From Nematopogon swammerdamellus (Eukaryota; Arthropoda; Insecta; Lepidoptera; Adelidae), in NCBI GenBank assembly GCA_946902875.1, contig OX336350.1, positions 18,652,048 through 18,716,047 on the forward strand: DNA of 64,000 nucleotides, written 5' to 3'. The notes beneath the pieces were generated by a model. The model ran no database searches and was not told the DNA's origin. It saw nothing but the letters and a program-made list of their open reading frames with translations. The translations under genes were made by a program, and so were the position numbers. This document shows positions 55,396-64,000 of the stretch, piece after piece. How positions within the stretch are numbered: position 1 is the first letter of the stretch; the number at the start of each line of letters is the position of its first letter.

Positions 55396-55743
55396 GTTGG
55401 GCCGGTGAGAAGAACCGTCTGCTGCGGTAGAGGACGCCTAATTTCCTAGAAGCAATGTTGCGCGTTTGGGGGACAATTTGATATATAGAGCGTCATTCAT
55501 ATTAAATTGTCTACATAACTGGAACACCAAGTTTCGATCGTGGCTTTGTTTAGCTGAAGTATTTCATCATTACTCCTAAACTATCTAACCTACTACCGAC
55601 TATAACTTTCCTTACCTTAGATACTAGAAAGGTACGCTAGATGTGCTAACAAAGGCGATGTGTATGAGATGACGGTGCGTGGTGGTGTCGCCAAAATTCC
55701 TACCAATCAACTTTCACAGCGAGTGCATATCGCTCGGAGATTG
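55396..55743. other. Intergenic, nothing recognised
   Basis: No gene or repeat identified. Confidence 0.4.
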
Positions 55744-55967
55744 AAGCTAGAAACTCATTGGGCCCACGTACGCTACGCACGCGTACGTGGGCGCGTCGGT
55801 CTTCATACATTTTGTATGGAAGAGTGCAGCACGCAGTGTGTCGCGTAGCGTAGGGTGGCGTGGGCCCAATGAAACTGCGTGCTGCACTCTACCATATAAA
55901 ATGTATGGAGACCGACGCGCCCAGATTCGCGTGTATGGCGTAAGTGGGCCCAATGAGTTTCCAGCTT
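55744..55967. mobile_element. Foldback element with 94-bp arms
   Basis: Arms 55744-55837 and 55874-55967 match with several mismatches around a 36-base spacer. Ends are AAGCTAGAAACTCATTGGGC and its near-complement. No TSD could be read. Confidence 0.75.
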
Positions 55968-55997
55968 GAAGGACACATTCAGTGAGCTTTTGTGATT

Positions 55998-56225
55998 ATT
56001 ACTAAGCCTACCCCGTCTGTTTGTCTGTCCGTCCGTCCGAGTGCAGTATCTTTTTAAACGTAATAGGTAGTCAGTTGAAATTTTCACAGAATATTTGTTA
56101 TTATTGCGGATGTGCCAACAAATAAAAAAAAAACCAAAAACAGAAAGTAAAAAATTAAGGGGTGCCCATACAAGAAATGTGCTAACAATCCAGTCGCGAT
56201 ACTGAATAATAGATGGCGCCACAGG
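55998..56225 (-). repeat. Family D minus copy, partial
   Basis: ACTAAGCCTACCCCGTCTG tract through ATTTTCACAGAATATTTG to GGTGCCCATACAAGAAATG. Confidence 0.75.
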
Positions 56226-57049
56226 CTTTCATATTTTGTCTTATTTTTTTTTTATTATCTCACCACCCATCTGTCTTACCTACGGATGATTCGTTGGTAA
56301 TGTCTTTAGGCTTTAGTTCGCCTTTTGTGACTTTAATTGTGCAATAAAGCATATTTTAATTTCATAAATTTTTAATAAAATGTGTTCACAACATTACATA
56401 CATATGTATCTCAAAAACTCTGGTGCGAGTTTTACTCGCGCACGGAGGTTTTCGTATCTAAAAAGGTAAAAAAAGGTAAAAGGTAAAAAATATTTATTCT
56501 TATAAACACAAAAATATACACCAGTCAAACAAACAATAATAACGTAATCCAGGGGTTCCCAAACTTTTTGATGTCGCGGCTCCCATATGCTACCAGAATA
56601 TTTTCGCGGCGCCCTTAGGGCATCGTGGCCTTTAAGTGGTATTTAAAAATTTTGTGTAATGATTTAATGTATATGATATGACCCCGCAACGTCGTGCTGC
56701 AAGCGCCACTCGGCGGCGTGGAGGCGGAAGTGGTATGTGCGCGCAATTTAAAAATTCTAAAGTGCTTAGGGACACCTCACGGCGCGGCGCCCCTGAGGGC
56801 TAGCCGCGGTGCCCTGGGGCGCCGCGGCGCACACTTTGGGAACCGCTGACGTAATCTATTGTAGTGTTTTAATTACATTTTTACGTGTTCTGCCCCTTAA
56901 ACTAGCCCATAGGCCCAAAAGGGGCAGTGCTTCCATTCTTACATCTAAACTGAATCTATCCGTTATTATCCGCCTATCTTTTGTCTTTCAACAATGCAAT
57001 CAAGAACACTTTCGTTCTGGAATGCAATGTATGCCTACGGCGCCATCTA
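56226..57049. other. Intergenic; LINE-like tail and a 'TTCCCAAACTTTTTGATG' repeat
   Basis: 56330-56360 (TGCAATAAAGCATATTTT) looks like a LINE tail. 56548-56850 runs from GGGGTTCCCAAACTTTTTG to CACACTTTGGGAACCGCTG, so its ends are inverted, the pattern of a hAT-like MITE common in animals. Confidence 0.5.
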
Positions 57050-57283
57050 TTATTTAATAGTGTGACAAATAGATTTTTGGAATGTTGGTTGGGGAGCCCC
57101 CTTAATTTTTAACATTTTAGTTTTTTTTATTATTTGTTGTTATATCCGCCATAGTAATACATATTCTGTGAAAATTTCAACGGGCTACCTATTAAGGTTC
57201 AAGAGATACAGCCCTCGGACAGACGGACGGACGGACGGCGGAGGGTTAGTAATAGGTTTCCGTACGGGATACGGAAACCTAAA
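57050..57283 (+). repeat. Family D plus copy, partial
   Basis: GTTGTTATATCCGCCATAG to CGGGATACGGAAACCTAAAA. Confidence 0.78.
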
Positions 57284-57477
57284 AAGGGGTTATGCCTAGT
57301 CTATCGGTCAATCAAGTCTATCGGCAAAGCTGTCAAAAGAAACGACCGCCAGCGCCATCTATTAGGCCATAATTTAACTGCTATAGATTGCCACTTCATA
57401 CAAATGAACTGAAATCGAATACGCTTTCTCTACTAACATAAATGTGACAAGTAATTTTGCACTCAACTATATAGTGC

Positions 57478-57625
57478 CCGGGACGGATCTCGGCGTGTCG
57501 TCGCCGCAGCGGGCGACCCGCCACGCGAATAAACTATACAAGTACGGTGCGGGTGCGAGGGAGAACACTGACTAACCGCTGCGGCGGCGCGGCGGCGACA
57601 CGCCGACATCCGCCCCGCGCATTAT
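57478..57625. repeat. GC-rich imperfect inverted repeat
   Basis: GGATCTCGGCGTGTCGTCGCCGC faces GCGGCGGCGACACGCCGACATCC around a ~70-base centre. No coding. Confidence 0.6.
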
Positions 57626-58200
57626 ACCTACCACACTATACGGAACCATTTGTTGATTATACATATTTACTAGAAATTTGTGATCTCGAAAATTTTCGAC
57701 GTAGTGCAGAACTCTGACGCTTAGTAATAAAGTAGTTATTACTTTTCACTGAAGGCTTATTCTGAATTCACAGTGAATATGTTTATTTAGAACTTCTGTA
57801 TACACGGTGTCGTGCAAATGGTTGAAGTATTTTAATTCGAAATGATTTTGTAAGAATTTTTATGTATGCATCATTCTCTAATGAAAATTTACCAATGTTT
57901 TGTTTCTTTATGTTTTAAGCCGGGTCTTCTGCGAAGGTTTTTTTCGAAAAATTACACGGAAACATGGAAACATTGGGGCGTGGCCATCCACATTTGTATG
58001 AAAACCATAGAGAAATAATGTTTTCGTTTCATGTTTTTTGTGTATTGTTTCGAAAATACATGCGCAGGAGACGCGGCTTTAGACACACAAGGAATGTTCA
58101 GAAGGAGTGCACTGCACCGTCAATTGGGTACTTCACAGACTGTCTCTGTGTCCAAAATGGCCGCCAAACTCCCAACCGTCACAACGTTTATTTTGTTTTG
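57626..58200. other. Intergenic, nothing recognised
   Basis: Two overlapping open frames at 57964-58264 show no motif. Confidence 0.35.
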
Positions 58201-58337
58201 GCAGGTATTCTCTAACGTCCTACCGTCAACGTCGGTGACGCTGACTAGTTATGTCTCTGTCTAATTATATGAACTAGACAGAGACATAACTAGTCAGCGT
58301 CACCGACGTTAACGGTAGGAGGTTAGAGAATGCCTGC
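58201..58337. repeat. Long near-perfect hairpin
   Basis: 63-bp arms (58201-58263, 58275-58337) with about four mismatches around an 11-base loop. Flanks show no repeat family; a family D head lies at 58436-58500. Confidence 0.9.
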
Positions 58338-58712
58338 CCAGCCAAGTTTCGACACGTTATAATATTCAAGACATAATCGCACATCTGAACGTCGTCAGTA
58401 TAACGAAGTACCTAGACTGATATATTGAAAAATAAAAAACCGGCCAAGTGCGAGTCGGACTCGCGCACCGAGGATTCCGTACCAACACATAGTTTTCTTA
58501 CTATCAGTTCAGGTTTTTACGATCGAGCAAAAAAAAAAAAAACATTTTCATTATGCCAAATTTCAAGGTTCTACGTTAGATAGCTTTCGAGAAAAGCCTC
58601 TGTGACAGACGGACGGACACAGGAGTGATCTTACATGAGTTCCGTTTTTATTATCGTTTAAGGTGCGAAACCCTATTCGCGACCCTGTGTCAATGTTCAA
58701 GGGACATACATA

Positions 58713-59121
58713 AATGGGTGGATCAAATTTTTCTTGTTTTTGGTATGTGTCTGAAAACAGGTTATTATCTTGACAAATTCACCTTATTTTAATAGTTACA
58801 GCAACTCCCAGATAAGTAAGAGATTAATGAGAAAGAAGCTGCACAAAGAATATTGAGTAATTTTAAAAAAAATTATGTTTACACTGAGGACAATCCCTTT
58901 TTTTTCATACAAAATTGGGGACAAAATTGTCCCCTGGGTCACCCCTAAAATTTGGTTAATTTTTTATTTTAAATAGTTCTCAACTTTTTTTTCAATTGCC
59001 TATAAACCTAAGTATTTTATACTTATTGATTTTCAACTAAGTAATAAATTGTAATTAACTTTTTTTTTATTTGACTGTGCACCTGATTTTTACGTTACAA
59101 GAAAAAGTTGATCCACCCAAA
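58713..59121. mobile_element. TIR element, ~410 bp, TA-flanked
   Basis: Ends GGGTGGATCAAATTTTTC and, on the other strand, GGGTGGATCAACTTTTTC, with TA outside both. AT-rich interior. Confidence 0.65.
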
Positions 59122-59129
59122 TATACCAC

Positions 59130-59425
59130 ACGCTGTATTCCAACAATCGGGGTAAGCAGAGTAGTCGGTGTTGTTCTGCAAGTGCTCTTGTAAATTACAG
59201 CACAACACCGACCACAATCACATTAAGCAAAGTATTAGGACAAGATAACTATCAAGCAGCAAGTAAGGCGCGAAGACTCACCTGCTACATGACTCGGTAG
59301 AAGGACCGTGCCAAAGTGAGACGTCGCTAGCCTGTCGCCCTTATGCATGGCATCTTGTGATAAGCTCTTAGTCGCCTTCTACGACATGCATTGGTAGAGA
59401 TGCATTGGGGCTATTATTTTTAAGT
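59130..59425 (-). repeat. Family A, minus copy
   Basis: Contains CCAACAATCGGGGTAAGCAG, the hairpin segment TCGGTGTTGTTCTGC / ACAACACCGACC, and CCTTCTACGACATGCATTGG. It ends TTGGGGCTATTATTTTTAAG, the intact form of the site hit by BEL. Confidence 0.75.
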
Positions 59426-59429
59426 AATA

Positions 59430-59840
59430 AGAAGGGAAGCACTGATATGACACCTAGTTCACCTGGTGTTATGGGCTGACATCACGGATGTAGTAGGTAT
59501 GCAGCCACAGAGCATCGAATGACGCGCGCGCCCCCTCCTAGAGACGCCCTAAGCGCGATTTCCCTACAACGCCGTTGAATCTGTGGGCGTGGCCTATGAC
59601 TTACTTGTGTGTTGTGCGTGTACATTTGTTTTGTGCGTGTGCCTAACTTGCTCCTATTTGTGTGTAGTGTCGATACTAACACACACACACACACACACAC
59701 ACATACACAGAGCTAGCAGCACTGCGTGCTGTTATTCGGTTTCAAATATTATTATTACTTTCGCCTCTAGAGAGGCGGCGCTACTAACTTCACTGCTCTG
59801 TGGTATGCAGCCAACCGTGTCAGTTTCCATAAAAAAAAAG
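59430..59840 (+). repeat. SINE-T2 3' end split by ~300 bp containing (AC)n
   Basis: AGGGAAGCACTGATATGAC to GGTATGCAGCCA at 59510. The SINE end GTATGCAGCCAACCGTGTCAG resumes at ~59800. GGTATGCAGCCA occurs at both borders, as a target duplication would. (AC)13 lies at 59677-59704. Confidence 0.65.
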
Positions 59841-60187
59841 TACCGACTCCACACGGTTCAAGGGACACCATGTATAGCAAGTCGATCTAACTTCCCGATA
59901 ACTATAAAACGAGTTTCTATAGCACAGCGCTATAGTTTGACTTATCCAGTTTTATTACAACGCATAAATTTACTTCACGCAAGATCGCTATCCGAAGTGC
60001 TGGCGTAAATATATTTATTTCTCTTGTCTATTGTAAACAATCGCAAATATAGTAGATTGTTTATCCTACGTGCCAGCCAATACTATTGACGGTTGCTTGA
60101 ACTGACGAATCTAGGGGTATTTATATGGGTTTTTAAATTACCGTGGTTGTCAGACATTATTTTTTATAACAAAACAGCTTCACTCAC

Positions 60188-60324
60188 GGTTGTTCCGAGC
60201 TATGTTGCTCGACGTTTCGGGCCAAGCGTAATGTTCTCTGCCAACCGTCGCACCAGGCAGAGTGCTCATGAGGATGGGCCATACGCTTGGCCCGAAACGT
60301 CGAGCAACATAGCTCGGAACAACC
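60188..60324. repeat. Family H foldback, copy 3
   Basis: 43-bp perfect arms (60188-60230, 60282-60324). The core is GAGCTATGTTGCTCGAC, different from copy 1 on both arms. Confidence 0.85.
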
Positions 60325-60409
60325 TAGGGGTATTTATTGAGTTGATAATATTAAATGTTGTAAATTCTTTTATTTTTTAGCGTTACGTACGGGACACTCA
60401 GTTTTTTTC

Positions 60410-60795
60410 TTCTAAGTAATCCGGTATGGGTGGATAAGTCGGAGTAGCCAAAGCGCATGCTCCGACCAGCCAATATCACCTCCGAGAAGGTAGGTGCCAT
60501 ACCGGAGACTTGCCTGGATTGCTGGCTATATATACTGGACTAGAGGAGAACACAACCACACACAACCTCACAACCATTTGAGCCTACCACCTAGTAAGGG
60601 ACAAGGGAAGGGACCTACAGTTTTACACCGGTTCCGAACGGTGAAGCAGCAGGTGTAGGTATGCACGCAAATTTTTTCGTCAGAAAAAACTCATTGGTAC
60701 ACGCTAGGTATGCTCGGTGGTACACGCCGACCGGATTCGAACCGCGGACCTCTCGCACGAGAACCCGATGCCCAAACCACTCGGCCACCCGCCGC
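60410..60795 (-). repeat. SINE-T1 minus copy
   Basis: TAAGTAATCCGGTATGGG to the head ACCACTCGGCCACCCGCCGC. Confidence 0.8.
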
Positions 60796-61471
60796 TGTTA
60801 CTAAGCATAAGCCTGTCATAACTTTAAAGGTGCTTTAAAGTGTTTTACCAAAATAATTTCATTTACTTTCATTTATTTATTTATTTATTTATTTATTCTC
60901 TTTCTTAACACCGTCAGGTTTAGAGAACATTTTATACATTTTTCACATTTTAACAGTTGCATACACACACTAATCTTAAATCCTCACTATTAATACATTA
61001 ACAATTTATAATTTATAATATGTAAGTTTTTTCTATTTATTGCCATATTTATGTTTTATCTATCACAGTTGTGCTATAAGTATATTGTTCTTTGTACAGT
61101 CAGTAATATACACCTAATATATCAGTCATTCTTAACAAAAAATTATCATGTCATACAGTATAAGAATAAAAAAACAAAATTCATTATGTTATTAAAATAA
61201 GTCAGATAAAATACAATTTAAATAGAACTTGATCGAATTGAACACAGAATAATATTTCAGATATAAATTAATATTACAGTAATTCAATTAGGAATGTTGT
61301 CAAAAATGTAAAATTTGATTAAATTAAAAATAAAAATTCATTATCATATAATAAGTCAGTCAAAAAACATTCGAATCACATTTGGGGCAATCCATATAAA
61401 TTACGTCATTTGAAATTAGGGGCAAGGCGAAATCGCCAAAGATCGGTGACATTACTTAAGGACGGCCCCTT
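60796..61471. other. Intergenic AT-rich sequence
   Basis: (ATTT)n at 60870-60897. 61386-61472 begins GGGGCAATCCATATAAATTACG and ends AAGGACGGCCCC, a short TIR-like unit related to 30841. No gene. Confidence 0.45.
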
Positions 61472-62439
61472 TGGCCGGTTTTTAGGGTTCCGTATCCGGT
61501 AGGGGACCCTATTACTAAGGCTACGCCGTCTGTCTGTCCGTCCGTTCGTCTGTCTGTCCGAGGGCTGTATCTCTTGAACCGTAATAGGTAGTCCGTTGAA
61601 ATGTTCACAGAATATGTGTTATTATGGCCGATATAACAACAAATAATAATAAATAAAAATAATAAATATTAAAAAATTCACGGGGGTTCCCATAGAACAA
61701 ACCAAAAAGTGTATGCGCGCGCGTCATCTACCGAATAGAGTGTGAAGCATTTCAACTAATCATGACATTTAGCTACTATGAAGCATTTCATAACACGCCA
61801 TAGATGGCGTGAGTGGCGCTAACCATGACATGGTGACAAGGAACCCTCGGTGCGCGAGTTCGACTCGCAGACCGAGAGCACCGCACTTGGCCGGTTTTTT
61901 AATTATTTATTTTTTTACTTTGGAGTTGCACTATTATCACACCAAGTTTAAAGATTGTATGTATAAGCAAAATGTTGAAAAAGAACGCGATTCTTGTATT
62001 GGTTTCTTCCTTATTTTTTTACTTTTTGTTTTTTTTTAATTATTTTTTAGGATATAGGTTTTGTGTTAATTAATTTCAACGGGCTACCTATTACGGTTCA
62101 AAAATATCCCTTTAAACGTAGGACAGACACTCACGCCATCTATGGGGTGTTTTATGAAAAGCTTCATATTAATTCAAATTCATGATTAGTTAAAATGCTA
62201 CATATTGTTTTCGGTAGATGGTGCGCATACACTTTTTAATTTCTTGTATGGGGACCCCGTGATTTTTTTACTTTTTTTTACGGTTCTTACACTTTTTGGT
62301 TTGTTCTATGGGAACCCCCGTGAATTTTTTAATATTTATTATTTTTATTTATTATTATTTGTTGTTATATCGGCCATAATAAAATTTTAACGGGCTACTT
62401 ATTACTGTTTAAGAGATACAGCCCTCAGAGCTCGGACAG

Positions 62440-62477
<38 letters not shown>

Positions 62478-62520
62478 GGCGTAGATTTAATAATAGGGTC
62501 CCTAACGTAACCCTAAAAAC
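61472..62520. repeat. Family D head-to-head pair
   Basis: A minus copy at 61472-61895 (TTTTTAGGGTTCCGTATCCGG ... ACTTGGCCGG) is followed after ~180 bases by a plus copy at ~62075-62520 ending in (GACA)n and CCTAAAAACC. The pair could fold into a ~400-bp imperfect stem. Confidence 0.75.
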
Positions 62521-62689
62521 CATGCATACATTGATGTATACCCTTCGGAAATTATATTGGCTGCGAAACAACGTACTCTATGAAAGTATTTGAATAATTT
62601 CTTTCCCTTGGGAAAAATATTGCTCTCACAAAAATAATATATTATGTAAATCCTAACTGGGTCAAAGGGCTCATCTGTATCGGACCTTC

Positions 62690-63795
62690 CGTTCTTACTA
62701 GTTGGTAGGGTTAACCCGTCCGGGTTGATACCACCGCACCGAGTGAAGGGTCGATCGAAGCGGCTACATAAATAGTTCGTGTTTTCCGTCCAGTTCAGTG
62801 TAGCCGACATGAAATGAAGGGAAGCACTGACACGGCACCTAGTTCACCAAGGTGTTATGGGCTGGCATCACGGATGTAGTATAGCCCAGTCATTATATCC
62901 AAAAAACCGACCCTACCCGTGAATAATTAGTTCTTGGATTTTTTTTTCGTAGGTCCCTCGGGGGGCTCACTGGGAGTGTAAATTCAAAAAGTAGACTGAA
63001 TCAGGAACCTGCGTATATTCGAAAAACGGTTTAAAAAAAAAACGGTTTTTCTTGAATAACTCGGCCATTTTTTATTTTACAGTAAGACCGTAAGGACAAA
63101 AATTGTAGGAAATTTGATTCTCTACGCGTCATCTCATCGCGCGTTTCAGGTTAGGTATATAAAGGACGCTATGACCGCCACTCCTTTTGTTCGCACAGCT
63201 GCCTATACCCAGTACCGCCAGCGTCTGGGGCACACTGGTGCAACAAGTCCCACTACCTGAAATGGGTAATTAATTAAGTTGTAATTAATTAATGAATAAT
63301 TAATTAATTAAGTTTAAATTCCAAAATATCGATTTTGGGGGAAAAAAGGTGGAAACCAAAACTGTTCAGAATTTGATTCTTTACAACTTTGTTTCTCTTC
63401 ATTCATGCCGTAGACCGTGGAACATAGGAGATAATGATAATATTTTGAATTTGTCGCTTTTTTTTCAAATTTAATTTCCAAAATATCGATCCTATAAGAA
63501 AAATTGTGACGACCAAACTTGTAGAGAATCAAATTTCCTACAATTTTTGTCCTTACGGTTTTACTGTAAAATCAAAAATGCCCGAGTTATTCAAGAAAAA
63601 CCGTTTTTTTTTTAAAACCGTTTTTCGAATATACGCAGGTTCCTGATTCAGTCTACTTTTTGAATTTACACTCCCAGTGAGCCCCCCGAGGGACCTACGA
63701 AAAAAAAATCCAAGAACTAATTATTCACGGGTCAAATCTATAATGACTGAACTAGTAGGCGATGTAGTCAACCGTGTCAGTTTCCGTGAAAAAAA
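62690..63795 (+). repeat. SINE-T2 interrupted by a MITE
   Basis: SINE-T2 runs from TACTAGTTGGTAGGG to ATCACGGATGTAGTA (62881) and resumes at 63755 with GTAGGCGATGTAGTCAACCG and the poly-A end. Confidence 0.82.
62882..63754. mobile_element. MITE with ~220-bp inverted repeats nested in SINE-T2
   Basis: Ends TAGCCCAGTCATTATA and, in reverse, TAGTTCAGTCATTATA. The arms continue from CCGTGAATAATTAG to GAAATTTGATTCTCTAC. A GTA duplication (or TA) is at the borders. The interior has no transposase. Confidence 0.83.
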
Positions 63796-64000
63796 AACCT
63801 TACCTTCTAACCCTTTCACAACTTTTATAAATCCGGAAACTTTTTAAAAGCTGCGTAAAAGAAAAACCTAGGAGTTTTTCAAATTATTTCTACTAAGCTT
63901 TTGGTGAATTTAATTAGTAAGTAGAGTCTGAAAAGTTCTAAATCAATATGTACAATGATTGTACAATATTAATCTTTCAAGAGGCAGATATTAAAAATAT
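63796..64000. other. Window end, nothing recognised
   Basis: AT-rich, no feature seen. Confidence 0.4.

Noticed and set aside
57964..58264. Two overlapping open frames upstream of the long hairpin
   Set aside because: No domain, no splice-consistent borders, one runs into the hairpin.

Overview
The window looks like nuclear DNA of an insect, most likely a moth or butterfly. Most of it is repeats of kinds I associate with Lepidoptera: tRNA-headed SINEs, the 'CCGGCCAAGTGCGAG ... GACAGACAGACGG' family, the 'CCCGCGGCTTCGCTCGCG' family, Tc1/mariner- and hAT-like MITEs, a BEL/Pao LTR element and several LINE relics. The lineage call rests on remembered repeat motifs and is inference.

One host gene runs through most of the window on the minus strand: a class A GPCR of the myosuppressin (DmsR)/FMRFamide receptor type. 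Its exons are too short to stand out as ORFs. Matching splice sites and reading phase recovers seven of them: E1 53101-53382, E2 34043-34201, E3 21824-21960, E4 20224-20326, E5 5715-5928, E6 4417-4587 and E7 182 down past base 1. Together they give about 416 residues: N-terminal ectodomain, TM1-2, TM3, TM4, ECL2-TM5-ICL3, TM6, and TM7 with the start of the tail. All six junctions keep frame. The gene leaves the window at base 1 inside the cytoplasmic tail.

The introns hold the mobile DNA. Intron 6 (183-4416) and intron 5 (4588-5714) carry SINE, family A and MITE copies. Intron 4 (5929-20223) holds a decayed retroelement ORF, a 5'-truncated LINE with an open reading frame, an inverted minisatellite and a ~720-bp CCCTCT tract. 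Intron 2 (21961-34042) holds a complete, young-looking BEL/Pao element (22364-29636; near-identical LTRs, 5-bp target duplication, uninterrupted 1829-residue polyprotein). It also holds an eleven-copy tandem array of the 3' part of exon 2 with its splice donor. Intron 1 (34202-53100) carries SINEs, several TA-flanked MITEs and a 2.5-kb segment present twice. Upstream of exon 1 (53383-64000) I see only repeats and LINE scraps.

The most unusual feature is the 153-bp array at 32497-34138. Each unit carries the TM2 coding segment plus an identical GTACGT donor. The period is a multiple of three and the units have no stop, so use of a more distal donor would add 51-residue TM2-containing blocks in frame. 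Other notable structures are long near-perfect hairpins, hairpin families whose arms change together between copies, and nested insertions with readable target duplications. No bacterial-type operons, CRISPR arrays or rRNA genes were seen.
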